This document shows positions 29,615 through 38,908 of a DNA stretch of 64,000 nucleotides, piece after piece (position 1 is the stretch's first letter; each line of letters opens with the position of its first letter). Under the pieces are notes generated by a model. It saw only the letters and a list, made by a program, of their open reading frames with translations, searched no databases and was not told where the DNA came from. This DNA is from Paenibacillus helianthi (lineage in GTDB: Bacteria; Bacillota; Bacilli; Paenibacillales; Paenibacillaceae). The stretch is from the NCBI RefSeq assembly GCF_001909055.1, contig NZ_LVWI01000043.1:1-64000 (forward strand), in the 5' to 3' direction. Position numbers and translations under genes: made by a program.

Positions 29615-32600
29615 TTATGCCGCTGCAGCAGCCTTTTGCTTTTTCCGTTCCTTTGCTGATTTGCGGAAGTACAGCAGCTCATAGATGGCCGGTACCACTA
29701 CCAGCGTCAGCAGAGTTGCTGCAATCAAGCCGCCGATAACGACGATGGCCAGACTCTGCGAGACGATGCTGCCCTGCTCTGTATGACCGAACAGCAGTGG
29801 AAGCATGGCACATACCGTAGCGATAGCTGTCATTAGTATCGGACGCATCCGTGTTCCGGCTGCTTCAATGATGGCCTCGCGCACAGTCATATGTGCTTCA
29901 TTCTGCTTAATCCGGTCGATCAGCACAATCGCATTCGTGACGACGATACCGATCAGCATCAAAGCTCCGAACAATGCGGTGAAGTCAGGGGTTACACCGG
30001 AAATAATCAAGGCGACAACGGCTCCGATGGCCGCGAGCGGCAGGGAGAACATAATAGCCAGCGGTGCTCGCAGGGTCTTGAACGTCAAAACCATGATCAG
30101 ATACACCAGACCGATGGAGATCAGTGCCGTCATGCCAAGGTCGCTGAAGTCTCCGGCCTGATCCGCCGAAGCACCGCCTGCGAACAGCGTTACTCCTTCG
30201 GGGAGTGTAATACTGTCCGTTTGTTTTTTGATATCCGCTCCAATAGCCGACACTTTCTTCGGATCGACCTCAGCTGTAATACGCACATAGGGTTTACCGT
30301 CCTTATGATAGAGCATGGCTGGCTGATCGGTGACCTCAAGGGTAGCCAATTTCGAGAGCGGCTGCGGCCCTCCGGCGGTCATGATCGTAATATTTTGCAA
30401 ATCCTGCTGCGACTTCGGTTGCAGCACAGGCTCCAATACCACTCCGGCAGGGGAACCCTCCAGCTCCATTTGCCCCATCGGCACCGGATTCAGCATCGCC
30501 GACAGTTGCATGGAAATTTCCTGTGCATTCGCTGCAGCCGGATTCACCTTGAACGCGAACACCGGCTTGGTATCTTCCATGTTGCTGGTGACCTTTTTTA
30601 CGCCGTCTACCGTTTTTACTTTAGCGGCTACGGACTGGGCGACTGTATTAATGGATGCCAGATCGTCCCCAACAATATCAACATACTCACTGGTCGAGCC
30701 TCCACCCATCATGCTGGACTCATTTGCAGTCAGGGTTGCTCCCGCATAGGATTCCTGAAGGCCACGGATATGATCCAGGAACGCCTGTGCATCCGCATCC
30801 TTCTTCATCATTACGGTGTATTTCACCTGGGTCAGAGAAGACACTTCGCCCCATTGCGCCGAGTCTGCGCTGTTGCCGGTCATCATGATCACGGTCTCCG
30901 CCTGCGGCTGCTTCATCAGTTCCGCTTCCAGCTGTTTGCCCTTCTCCAGCACTTCCTTCACTGGAACATCATTCGGATAGACCAATTGTATGGTTACATT
31001 GCTGGCATCGGATGCATCCAGCGCCCCCTTCGGCATAGTAACATAAGCGGCAACGGAACCCACCAGCAGCACCAGACCAAGAGTCAGGGTAATCCACTTG
31101 TGGTGCAGATTCCATTCCAGAAAACGGCCGAAGCCTCTGGATGGCTTGTGCTCCTTCAGGGAAGAACTGCGCAGCAGCCAGGAGCTTAACAGAGGGACAA
31201 CTGTCAGCGCCACTACCAGTGAAGTTAACAGGGAGTAGGTCACCGTCAGCGCGAACGGCAGCAGGAAGGCTTGCAGGCTTCCGTTCAGCAGACCCATGGG
31301 CAGGAATACAGCAACTGTAGCTATAGTCGATGTAGTGATGGCCCTTGCAACCTCGCGGGTAGCGCTGATAATCATGTCGATGGAGAAAGGCTCTTTCTGC
31401 ATCCTGCGGTGAATATTCTCAATAACGACAATACTATCGTCGACCAGCCGCCCGACTGCGACGGCGACACCACCCAGCGTAACAATGTTCAAGGTAATGC
31501 CGGAAACGTCCAGCAAGTATAGAGTAACCGCCAGCGACAGCGGAATGGATACCGCCGTGATCAGCGTAGCGCGCACATTGCGCAGGAAGATCAGAATGAC
31601 AATCGTCGCAAATAATGCACCGAGCAGCACTTCACGCATCATACTGTTGACGGAGGTGACAACCATATCCGCGGTGCTGAAAATGACGGCAACCTCAGCA
31701 TTTTTGTTCGATTGGGTCAGGTCTTTCGCAACCTCGCGCACCTTATCGCCCACATCGACTGCATTGGCATTCGCTTCCTTGGTGATGATGGCGAACAATA
31801 CATCCTTCCCGTTCGAGCGGCTGACACTTTCCTGGTCGGTCACCGCTTGAACAGCAGCTATATCCTGCAGGGTTACACCTGAGGCGACCGGCAGCTTTTT
31901 CAGTGTGTCAATGCTGTCTATGGAGGAAACCACATTTACATTCCCCGTCTGTCCGCCAAGGGTCTGCTCCCCAATCGAAGCTGATACGCTGCGTCCCTGA
32001 AGCAGTCCCAACACCTGGGATGTGGCAACGCCCTTTGCAGCCATCGCCTTTGGATCAAGCTTCACATGGACCTGCGGAGCCGTTTTGCCGTATAGGGCTA
32101 CGTTCGCTACCCCATCGATTTTTTGCAGTTCAGGAATGATCTTATCTTCAGCAAGCTTCAGATTGTCCTTGGTCATCCCTTCGTCGAAGGACATCGTGAG
32201 CTCGGAGATCGGAATCATAGAGGTGTTCAGCTGTACAATGAACGGGTCCATGACGCCTTCCGGGAAATGCAGTGCGCGGACAGCCTTTTCAACCTCCTGC
32301 GCCGCATCCTTCATATTGGTTTTGCCGTCAAAATAAATATCCACCTTCGCATAGCCATCACCGGAAGTAGACATCTGCTCGGTTTTGCCCTTCACGACTG
32401 AGGTTGCCGCCTCAATCGGCTTCGTCACATTCGCCTCCATAGAATGCGCATCCTGGCCCGGGCCGAGCGCCGTAACGGTAATCTGAGGATTATCAGCCTC
32501 CGGCATAAACTCCATGGGCAGCGAAGTATAGCTGAGTATACCCACCACCAGCGCCATGACAACCAGGAGGCCTACTGCCCCCTTATTGCCGAAAGACCAC

Positions 32601-32617
32601 TTTGTTAACCATGTCAT
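29615..32617 (-). CDS. RND-family efflux permease (AcrB/SwrC-like)
   Basis: A proton-driven efflux pump of the hydrophobe/amphiphile RND type, about 1000 residues. The first helix (residues about 10-30), two large extracytoplasmic domains and two bundles of helices are visible. Motifs include GVAVAVGRLVDDSIVVIENI (the helix-4 region with the proton-relay Asp pair) and GIVVTNAIVLIDRI near the end. No periplasmic adaptor or outer-membrane partner is nearby, as for Bacillus SwrC. The frame runs up to 32815, but ATG 32617 opens the standard MTWLTKWSFGNKG start. It is followed by KKQKAAAAA at the C-terminus. Substrate unknown. Confidence 0.88.
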   Translation of the reverse strand: MTWLTKWSFGNKGAVGLLVVMALVVGILSYTSLPMEFMPEADNPQITVTALGPGQDAHSMEANVTKPIEAATSVVKGKTEQMSTSGDGYAKVDIYFDGKTNMKDAAQEVEKAVRALHFPEGVMDPFIVQLNTSMIPISELTMSFDEGMTKDNLKLAEDKIIPELQKIDGVANVALYGKTAPQVHVKLDPKAMAAKGVATSQVLGLLQGRSVSASIGEQTLGGQTGNVNVVSSIDSIDTLKKLPVASGVTLQDIAAVQAVTDQESVSRSNGKDVLFAIITKEANANAVDVGDKVREVAKDLTQSNKNAEVAVIFSTADMVVTSVNSMMREVLLGALFATIVILIFLRNVRATLITAVSIPLSLAVTLYLLDVSGITLNIVTLGGVAVAVGRLVDDSIVVIENIHRRMQKEPFSIDMIISATREVARAITTSTIATVAVFLPMGLLNGSLQAFLLPFALTVTYSLLTSLVVALTVVPLLSSWLLRSSSLKEHKPSRGFGRFLEWNLHHKWITLTLGLVLLVGSVAAYVTMPKGALDASDASNVTIQLVYPNDVPVKEVLEKGKQLEAELMKQPQAETVIMMTGNSADSAQWGEVSSLTQVKYTVMMKKDADAQAFLDHIRGLQESYAGATLTANESSMMGGGSTSEYVDIVGDDLASINTVAQSVAAKVKTVDGVKKVTSNMEDTKPVFAFKVNPAAANAQEISMQLSAMLNPVPMGQMELEGSPAGVVLEPVLQPKSQQDLQNITIMTAGGPQPLSKLATLEVTDQPAMLYHKDGKPYVRITAEVDPKKVSAIGADIKKQTDSITLPEGVTLFAGGASADQAGDFSDLGMTALISIGLVYLIMVLTFKTLRAPLAIMFSLPLAAIGAVVALIISGVTPDFTALFGALMLIGIVVTNAIVLIDRIKQNEAHMTVREAIIEAAGTRMRPILMTAIATVCAMLPLLFGHTEQGSIVSQSLAIVVIGGLIAATLLTLVVVPAIYELLYFRKSAKERKKQKAAAAA

Positions 32618-32813
32618 TTCTCTTTTCCCCTTCCACTTCTGTATGAATTGGTTTCCGTGTGCCTGATCTTTATGTATTGCTGTCTTAGCTAAGTGTAGAG
32701 CCTTCGGGTGGTCTCCAAAACCTCCCGGCGAAGGGTTTCTCTCTCGGTCTCTAGTCGGGGTTCTTCCCCTTCCGGAGACAGAGCAGCCGGGTGCAGCGGT
32801 AAATGCATACAGC
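32618..32813 (-). other. GC-rich leader upstream of the RND permease with possible RNA structure
   Basis: On the minus strand GTCTCC (complement of 32774-32779) and GGAGAC (complement of 32711-32716) could close a stem over two smaller ones: GGGG-AAGAA-CCCC (32757-32769) and a CCC/GGG pair in the 32720-32740 region. I see no good promoter here, so whether it is transcribed with the permease is unknown. Confidence 0.35.
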
Positions 32814-32842
32814 AAAAAAAAGCCCTCCTTCCTTCGAAGGAG
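32814..32842 (-). terminator. Terminator of the L-rhamnose mutarotase gene
   Basis: CTCCTTC and GAAGGAG (32825-32842) form a perfect 7-bp stem with a four-base loop, followed on the minus strand by GGGC and eight T (32814-32821). Confidence 0.75.
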
Positions 32843-32884
32843 AACTCATTACCCGCGTATAGTTCATAAACAGAAAAGATAGCC

Positions 32885-33208
32885 TTACTCCAGATAAAAC
32901 ACTTCACGCAGCGGAACCATCGGGTTCTCCTCATTGAAATCAAAGGAGCCTTCAACCATCTCCGACGTAATGGCGTTCCATCTGTTGCAGGCATCACTCT
33001 GGGCAATGTAGGCAAAAGCCGCTTCTGTGTCCTTGCATTCAAAGCAATAGAAAAACTGATTGCCATTCTGAAAAATTGAATAATTCGTAATTCCAGCTTT
33101 GGAATGCTCCTCCAGAATTTCCGGCCAGGGATTCAGGTGCATCTGCACATACTCCTCCAGGCACTCCTCCTTCACCCGCCAGGTCCAAGCCAATTTGTTG
33201 CTGCCCAT
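32885..33208 (-). CDS. rhaM: L-rhamnose mutarotase
   Basis: Converts the alpha and beta anomers of L-rhamnose, 107 residues, the usual length. The family hallmarks are visible: a catalytic His at about residue 24 (QMHLNPWPEI), the pattern ITNYSIF and the aromatic core FYCFECKD, and a final acidic block with Trp (NRWNAITSEM). AGGAGG lies eight bases before ATG 33208. It is a single gene with its own terminator; no rhamnose catabolic gene lies in the window. Confidence 0.85.
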   Translation of the reverse strand: MGSNKLAWTWRVKEECLEEYVQMHLNPWPEILEEHSKAGITNYSIFQNGNQFFYCFECKDTEAAFAYIAQSDACNRWNAITSEMVEGSFDFNEENPMVPLREVFYLE

Positions 33209-33440
33209 GATCTCATCCTCCTACACATTTTGTGAACATACCAGATTCCATTCGTAAGGATAAACTTAAGTTCTATGAAGTATTACTTCCTGACTATTCT
33301 TCGTAATACAGCTTGCATCGGAAGCTTCTCTTAGGTTAGTTAATGTCTACTTCGTAACTGCCAACAATATGGTACCGCTTACATATTTTTTATGCAACAC
33401 ATTTCTGGTGAGCTTTGCAAGTACTATAAAAGACAGCAAA

Positions 33441-33488
33441 AGAAATCAGCCTGCCGCTCCGGCGAATGGCCGGATATAGCAGGCTGAT
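33441..33488 (-). terminator. Terminator of the two-component-linked ABC-2 exporter operon
   Basis: ATCAGCCTGC (33445-33454) and GCAGGCTGAT (33479-33488) are perfectly complementary with an inner CCGG/CCGG pairing; TTCTTTT follows on the minus strand. Confidence 0.75.
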
Positions 33489-33516
33489 CTATAACGCTTA
33501 GGCATCAAATACTGGC

Positions 33517-34677
33517 CTATGCACTGATTCCCGTCTCGTTCGGACGAAGAATGGCGGAGCCAATTGCCAGCAGAACCGCGGCCATAAGGCCCAGGATGGC
33601 AAACGGCAGCCACAGCTCATTCCACCCGCCGCCGGTTGCGGCGATATCCACTGCCTGGATCGCCCATTTCTGCGGCATGAAGTTGGCTGCTTTTTGCATA
33701 TAGTCCGGCATCACTGAGAGTGGCCAGAAGCAGCCGCCCAGCATGCAGGTCGGTGTAAGAATAAGCGCGTTCAGCATGCCTGCGTTGCGCGGATTGCGGA
33801 CCAGCCCGGCTACTGTGCTGGCAATACCCATGGATACGAGCATAAATGCGGCAAGCACCAGGAAATACAGATATGCGGGAACCTCATAATCATAGCGCAG
33901 CACCCATTTTCCAAGGATCAGCACAACCGCAATCTGGATGACTCCGACCATAAAGCTGCCCAGGAAGTTCCCCAGTGCAATCTCATAAGAACGGACCGGA
34001 GCACTGAACATCCGCATCATGGTCCGGCCCCTGCGGTCATCCATAATCAGAGATACTGTGCTTGTCACCAAACTCATGAGGAACATTAAGGTCATCCCTG
34101 TAATGACTCCGAGGGTTTCCCGGGGATACAGGTCATAATCCGTACGTGTACTTCCCACATGATGCTGCCCGGCCTGCTTCAGAATTGCACCAAACCCGGC
34201 TTCAGCATCCCCCGTTCCTCCGCTGACCGCATGTACGGTTTGTGCGGTTTGGAGCATTTCATTTGCGATCGTATTCACTTTCATTTTGAACATGATCGAG
34301 GTTTCTGTCGTTCTAAGCTCATAGATATTCAGCTGCGGCTGCTCTCCATGTGCTAGCTGTGCGGTGTACTCTGCCGGAATCCATATCCCCACACCACCCT
34401 CCTGCCCGATAACGCCCTCTTTGAGCGCCGCCTCATCCTTTCGCGGAACAAGCTTGTAGTCCCCGGTATTCTCCAATTCGGCAAGCAAATGCTGCCCTGC
34501 TGCTCCTGTATCCCTATTGGTATATAGCACGGTTGCCGAATGGTTTTCCATGCCTCCGGTAACCGATATAATCGCGGCGACCACGATACTTGGCAGCAGG
34601 ATGTACGTGAGGAACCCTTTGCGGGAGCCGATGGTCCGCTTGACCATATTCCAGGCGATCGTGAATATTTTATTCAT
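33517..34677 (-). CDS. ABC-2 type permease (NatB/YhaP-like), second
   Basis: An exporter permease of about 386 residues: one N-terminal helix, a long extracytoplasmic domain (about 45-190), then five helices. The segment FSAPVRSYEIALGNFLGSF is typical of ABC-2 permeases, as is PTCMLGGCFWPLSVMPDYMQ. The frame goes to 34713, but ATG 34677 has AAGGTGGG five bases upstream and overlaps the preceding gene by eight bases, so translation is coupled. Substrate unknown; antimicrobial peptide or cell-wall-active drug export is plausible because a LuxR-type two-component system is divergent. Confidence 0.85.
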   Translation of the reverse strand: MNKIFTIAWNMVKRTIGSRKGFLTYILLPSIVVAAIISVTGGMENHSATVLYTNRDTGAAGQHLLAELENTGDYKLVPRKDEAALKEGVIGQEGGVGIWIPAEYTAQLAHGEQPQLNIYELRTTETSIMFKMKVNTIANEMLQTAQTVHAVSGGTGDAEAGFGAILKQAGQHHVGSTRTDYDLYPRETLGVITGMTLMFLMSLVTSTVSLIMDDRRGRTMMRMFSAPVRSYEIALGNFLGSFMVGVIQIAVVLILGKWVLRYDYEVPAYLYFLVLAAFMLVSMGIASTVAGLVRNPRNAGMLNALILTPTCMLGGCFWPLSVMPDYMQKAANFMPQKWAIQAVDIAATGGGWNELWLPFAILGLMAAVLLAIGSAILRPNETGISA

Positions 34678-35839
34678 GGTAACCCACCTTCCGGTATGAA
34701 AAAATCGCTGCACTGAACATCACGAGACAGATTATCGATATAATGAGCAGATTCGGCAATATCTGTGACAATTCTGAATGCAGCATCATTCGGATCACCG
34801 CCTGCAACACCCAGTGATTAATAGTAACAGCACCAATGGTATTCACCCAGGCGTCCGGCAACGGGGCCATCCCCCCACTCAGGAATGTCATACATACCGT
34901 GATTACACTAATGATACTGCTTGCGCTTGCCGCAGTTTTACTGAATAAACAAATCACAATGGACAGTGTCATGGAAGCGATAATCATCAGCAGACAGAAC
35001 AGCAGCAGGAGACCCGGGCGATTGCCCCAGTACACGCCGAACAGCCAATCGCTGAGCAGAATAATCGCCAGGCATTGCACAATGGACACGATGCCTACTC
35101 CGAGGATTTTACCGATAAACAGCTCTGAGCCCTTGACCGGCATAGAGTTGATACGGTGGAGCGTATGGTTATCCTTTTCACTGAAAAGTGAACTGGTCAC
35201 CGTGATCCCGCTGTAGAGCAGAAACATAAGCAGCATGGATGCCGCGTAGAATTGGGAAGCCGTATAGGTTCTGCCCCCATTATTCAGATCGCCCAGTTTG
35301 ACCGCTTCATGATCAGCCGGTAAGGAAGCCGACACCGTCAGCGCCTCTGGCCCCAGTGTTGCCACCGCTGCCTGCTTGTAATTCATTGTGCTCAGGAAGT
35401 TATCAAACGCCGTTCCCGCCACCATATTGTCCGTACGGTTCTTGCCAAGAATAAACTCAAGCTGCGCTTTTTTACCGCTCTGCACTTCACTGTCGAAGCC
35501 ACCCGGAACGATTACTGCATAGCCGTACTTTCCGGCGCGGAGTCCGCTCTCTGCCGCCTGGCGGCTCTCTGCTTCTTGCGGGATAATGACCTTCTGCACC
35601 TCCGGCAACTTCAGAAAGGCTGCAATCATAGCCGATGGCCCTGCCCCTTCACCTGAAGGATTAACTACCGCCACCCGCACAGGGTCTATCTTGGCTGCGC
35701 CTTTGACACCGACCACCCCCGACAGTGAAGCGCCCAGGAGAAAGATCAGTACCAATGGCAGCAAAAACATATTCAACAGCATAGAGCGTGAGCGGAACAA
35801 TCTGCGCAGCTCATAGATCATAATGGTCCACGTGTTCAT
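34670..35839 (-). CDS. ABC-2 type permease (NatB/YhaP-like), first
   Basis: The 389-residue partner permease, with the same plan as its neighbour (one helix, large outer domain, five or six helices). The motif INSMPVKGSELFIGKILGVG corresponds to FSAPVRSYEIALGNFLGSF in the second permease, indicating a heterodimeric transporter. AGGAGG lies nine bases before ATG 35839. It follows the ATPase gene by 19 bases and overlaps the second permease by eight. Confidence 0.87.
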   Translation of the reverse strand: MNTWTIMIYELRRLFRSRSMLLNMFLLPLVLIFLLGASLSGVVGVKGAAKIDPVRVAVVNPSGEGAGPSAMIAAFLKLPEVQKVIIPQEAESRQAAESGLRAGKYGYAVIVPGGFDSEVQSGKKAQLEFILGKNRTDNMVAGTAFDNFLSTMNYKQAAVATLGPEALTVSASLPADHEAVKLGDLNNGGRTYTASQFYAASMLLMFLLYSGITVTSSLFSEKDNHTLHRINSMPVKGSELFIGKILGVGIVSIVQCLAIILLSDWLFGVYWGNRPGLLLLFCLLMIIASMTLSIVICLFSKTAASASSIISVITVCMTFLSGGMAPLPDAWVNTIGAVTINHWVLQAVIRMMLHSELSQILPNLLIISIICLVMFSAAIFSYRKVGYHE

Positions 35840-35858
35840 GTAAGTCTTCCTCCTTCCT

Positions 35859-36794
35859 CTAATCCCGCAGGGTCCGTCCGGTCAGGTTAAGAAACAGGCT
35901 CTCCAGATCCGGCTCTTCAATATTCAGGGAAGCAATAATTCCTTCATGCTTCGCAAAGATAAATAAAATATCCTGCAATTGGCTTTGCGAGGAGGGCAAA
36001 TACAGTTCTACCGTATCTTCGCTGAGTTCAACGCGGCTTATCCCAGGATGCTGGCCCAGCTCCTGGATCAGAGCAGGCGTGATTTGAGATGCTTTTATGA
36101 CAATCTTTTCTTCATGGGCTACCCGTTCCCGCAGCTCGCTTTCGGTTCCACAGGCAATGATATGACCTTTGTCCATAATCGCTACCCGGTCACAAATGGC
36201 GGCTACCTCCTCCATATAATGGCTCGTATAGATCACTGTTGAGCCGAGCTTATTCAGCGCCTTGACGGATTCGAGGATATGATTGCGCGACTGGGGATCA
36301 ATGCCTACGGTCGGTTCATCCATAATGATCAGCTTGGGGCGGTGCATGATTGAGCAGGCGATATTCAGCCGTCTTTTCATACCGCCGGAGAAGGTGGACG
36401 GTTTATCCTTAGCCCGGTCGCTGAGTCCGGTGAAGGCCAGCGCCTCCTCGACCCGTTCCTTCAGCAGCTTGCCGCGAAGACCGTACAGCTTGCCGAAAAA
36501 GCTGACATTTTCCGCTGCTGTCATATTTTCATATAAAGCGAGGTCCTGGGGGACGAGACCGATTCGCTTTTTGACCTCTAGCGGCTGGTTCATTACGGAT
36601 AATCCGTCAATCACGATATCGCCGCCATCTGCCTTGAGCAACCCGCAGATCATGCTGATTGTGGTGCTTTTCCCAGCTCCGTTCGGGCCGAGGAGGCCGA
36701 AGATTTCCCCCTCCTGAATGCTGAAATTCACGTGATCCACCGTTAACTTCTGATCGTACCGTTTCACCACATCGGTTAGTACCGCAAATGCCAT
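35859..36794 (-). CDS. ABC transporter ATP-binding protein
   Basis: The 311-residue ATPase of the two-permease exporter. Walker A GPNGAGKSTTISMI, Q-loop VPQDLALYE, signature FSGGMKRRLNIA, Walker B LIIMDEPTVGID and H-loop YTSHYMEE are all present. The C-terminal 80 residues follow the ABC-2 exporter (DrrA/CcmA) pattern. AGGAGAG lies seven bases before ATG 36794. It is the first gene of the operon and diverges from the sensor kinase gene across 168 bp. Confidence 0.93.
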   Translation of the reverse strand: MAFAVLTDVVKRYDQKLTVDHVNFSIQEGEIFGLLGPNGAGKSTTISMICGLLKADGGDIVIDGLSVMNQPLEVKKRIGLVPQDLALYENMTAAENVSFFGKLYGLRGKLLKERVEEALAFTGLSDRAKDKPSTFSGGMKRRLNIACSIMHRPKLIIMDEPTVGIDPQSRNHILESVKALNKLGSTVIYTSHYMEEVAAICDRVAIMDKGHIIACGTESELRERVAHEEKIVIKASQITPALIQELGQHPGISRVELSEDTVELYLPSSQSQLQDILFIFAKHEGIIASLNIEEPDLESLFLNLTGRTLRD

Positions 36795-36880
36795 TCTTCA
36801 TCTCTCCTGTTCCTTATTGCTTCTATGTCTTCATTGTAGCGCAAGAAAAACGCGGCCGAAGGTACGAAAGGTCATTCTTT

Positions 36881-36902
36881 GGAGGTGACTAAAGTCATCT
36901 CC
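36881..36902. promoter_or_regulatory. Candidate response-regulator operator between exporter and two-component genes
   Basis: GGAGGTGACT-AA-AGTCATCTCC is a 22-bp palindrome with a single mismatched pair; its core TGACT-AA-AGTCA is perfect. On the minus strand a TACAAT -10 box (complement of 36833-36838) with a poor -35 lies about 50 bp downstream, as expected for an activated promoter. On the plus strand CTGAAC and TAAGAT, 16 bp apart, lie just after the palindrome. Confidence 0.6.
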
Positions 36903-36962
36903 TGAACCAGCGGATTCTTATGTTAAGATAAACATACCAACCCTATAAAGGATGACCTCCCT

Positions 36963-38126
36963 TTGACCAGAGAATTGAATGTTGTGCGCTATGCGCTTAT
37001 TATCATCCCTGCACTAATTGCCATCTATCTGTATGACTATGCCGACTATGAGCTGTTCACCCTTCATTTTCTGCTGCTCCTGCTGATCGTGACTCTGGGC
37101 AAGCGGCTCCCGGGTCTCCTTACCGCGCTAGCCGCCGGTGTTGAATGGCTCTATACGGCCTGGCTGTGCCAGCATTACGGGGCGCTGATGATTTTCCCGG
37201 CTATTTCGGCACTGCTCTATTACTCCCGACTGGAGCGCAGGCCGGTAGTGCTTGTCTTCTTCGCTCTCCATCTGGCGGCAATCAATACAGCACTTAGCGG
37301 ATCCGATCCACGGGTGTGGGTCTATACGAACCTCACCTTCCTGCTATCTGCCACCTTGAACAGGTTATTGCTGAGATCGGGAAGGGGGCGCGACGAGACC
37401 CTATTCCTCTATGATGAGCTGCGCAAAAAACATTTCCAGTTGGAAGAAGCCCGCAGCCGGCTGCTGCAGTTCAACTCCCAGATCGAAGTGGCCGCGCAAG
37501 CGGAGGAACGGGTACGGATCGCACGTCAACTGCATGACGACATCGGCCACCGCCTGATCCGGGTCAAAATGATGACCGAGGCGGCCATCCACACCCTGCC
37601 GCATTCCTCGGAGACGGGGATGGAAATGATGAATCAGATCCGGGACCAGCTCTCGGCAAGTATGGACGATATGCGCGCCGCTGTCCGGCGGATTAACTAT
37701 GGCTCTCAGCTTGAAGGGGCTTACGCACTGGACCGGCTGCTGGAGGAGCTTGGCCGTCACACGGGCATTGAAACCTCCTACCAGGTGCAGGGCATGCCTT
37801 ATCCGCTGTATCCCAGCGTTCAGGTTACACTCTACAAAAATGCCCAGGAAGCTCTAACCAACGCTCTTCGCCATGGCCAAGCTACTGCAGTATGGATCAA
37901 AGTATCGTATAGCGGACACGAAGTGGTAATGGAGGTGGGCAACAACGGAGAGCGCCCGCAAGACAACCCTCTTGCGAAACTCAGAGGCACGGGCGGCATG
38001 GGCCTGCAGGGAATGACGGAGCGGACCCGTCTGGTGCGCGGAACGCTGGAGTTTCAGCTTGAACCGGAATTTGCGGTAATTACCAGAGTTCCAATGCACA
38101 GGCCGCCCGAAAAGCTTCCCCAGTAA
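36963..38126 (+). CDS. Sensor histidine kinase (NarL/LiaS-DesK type)
   Basis: A membrane-bound kinase of 387 residues. Residues about 8-140 hold five or six hydrophobic segments with very short outer loops, so it probably senses within the membrane. The HisKA_3 box is RIARQLHDDIGHRL with the phospho-His near residue 189; the ATPase domain shows NAQEALTNALRHGQ, VGNNGE and GTGGMGLQGMTER. The apparent start is TTG 36963 after AAAGGA at ten bases; a TTG at 36975 or GTG at 36981 cannot be excluded. It is followed by its response regulator after 41 bases and diverges from the exporter it probably controls. Confidence 0.9.
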   Translation: MTRELNVVRYALIIIPALIAIYLYDYADYELFTLHFLLLLLIVTLGKRLPGLLTALAAGVEWLYTAWLCQHYGALMIFPAISALLYYSRLERRPVVLVFFALHLAAINTALSGSDPRVWVYTNLTFLLSATLNRLLLRSGRGRDETLFLYDELRKKHFQLEEARSRLLQFNSQIEVAAQAEERVRIARQLHDDIGHRLIRVKMMTEAAIHTLPHSSETGMEMMNQIRDQLSASMDDMRAAVRRINYGSQLEGAYALDRLLEELGRHTGIETSYQVQGMPYPLYPSVQVTLYKNAQEALTNALRHGQATAVWIKVSYSGHEVVMEVGNNGERPQDNPLAKLRGTGGMGLQGMTERTRLVRGTLEFQLEPEFAVITRVPMHRPPEKLPQ

Positions 38127-38167
38127 ACTTTTCACAGACCATTCTGCCTAAAGGAGACAGACCTCTT

Positions 38168-38824
38168 ATGATCAAAGTAGTTATTGTTGATGACGATTCA
38201 TTTATCCGCGAAAGTCTCAAAGTGCTCGTTGCGCTGGACCCGGACATTGAGGTGGCAGGCGCTGCCGGAGATGGCGATGAAGCCCTCTCTTTGCTGAAGC
38301 AGCTTCCTCATACCGATGTGGTACTGATGGATATCCGGATGCCCCACTGCGACGGTGTCGAAGGCACAAAATTAATCAAGGCATCCTTCCCAAGTACCTC
38401 CGTGCTGATGCTGACGACCTTCGACGACGATGAATACATCATTGAAGCGCTGCGGAACGGAGCAAGCGGGTACTTATTGAAGAATATTCCGCCGGACCGG
38501 ATCATCCAGGGTATCAAAACCGTGCATGAGGGCAATCTGCTCATTCATCCCGACATCGCCCGCAAGCTGGCGGGTTTTCTGCAGCCGGCTGCGCGTCCGA
38601 AAGAGGTTCCGGCCCGGACACTGGTATCGTACGGACTGACCAAGGCCGAGCTGGCTGTGGTGTCCTCGATTGCAGAAGGCCATACCAACAAGGAGATCGC
38701 CGCAGAGCTTTTTTTAAGTGAAGGTACGGTCAAAAATTACATCACCGATATTCTCAGCAAGCTGGGCCTCCGTGACCGGACCCAAATCGCCATCTTCTAT
38801 TGGAAGAATCAGCGGGAACTATAA
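38168..38824 (+). CDS. Response regulator, NarL/LuxR family
   Basis: A 218-residue DNA-binding response regulator. The receiver domain shows IVDDDSFIR (acidic pocket), the phospho-Asp D54 in VLMDIRMP, and the switch residues LTTFDDDEY and LLKNIPP. A LuxR HTH at about residues 150-210 has TKAELAVVSSIAEGHTNKEI and LSEGTVKNYITDIL. AAAGGAG lies before ATG 38168. With the kinase it forms a pair resembling B. subtilis systems that control adjacent ABC exporters (YvfTU and the like); the palindrome at 36881-36902 is its likely binding site. Confidence 0.93.
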   Translation: MIKVVIVDDDSFIRESLKVLVALDPDIEVAGAAGDGDEALSLLKQLPHTDVVLMDIRMPHCDGVEGTKLIKASFPSTSVLMLTTFDDDEYIIEALRNGASGYLLKNIPPDRIIQGIKTVHEGNLLIHPDIARKLAGFLQPAARPKEVPARTLVSYGLTKAELAVVSSIAEGHTNKEIAAELFLSEGTVKNYITDILSKLGLRDRTQIAIFYWKNQREL

Positions 38825-38832
38825 TTTCGAAA

Positions 38833-38873
38833 AAAGGCCTGTGCGCCCTGAATATCAGGGAACACAGGCCTTT
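38833..38873. terminator. Bidirectional terminator between the response regulator and minJ-like genes
   Basis: AAAGGCCTGTG and CACAGGCCTTT form a perfect 11-bp stem with an inner CCCTG/CAGGG stem. The minus strand continues with six T; the plus strand with TTTGG. Confidence 0.85.
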
Positions 38874-38908
38874 GGCTTGGTTCGATGGAGTATGCACGTG
38901 TAAAAAGG

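Noticed and set aside
29891..31189. 432-codon plus-strand frame inside the RND permease gene
   Set aside because: Antisense shadow; no ribosome binding site and a His/Arg/Gln-rich composition typical of shadows.
32690..32790. Guanidine-type riboswitch before the RND permease
   Set aside because: Only a loose purine-rich similarity was found; the conserved flanking blocks of that class are missing.
32618..32815. 66-residue extension of the RND permease
   Set aside because: It would start inside the terminator of the mutarotase gene and lacks a ribosome binding site; the family start is MTWLTKW.
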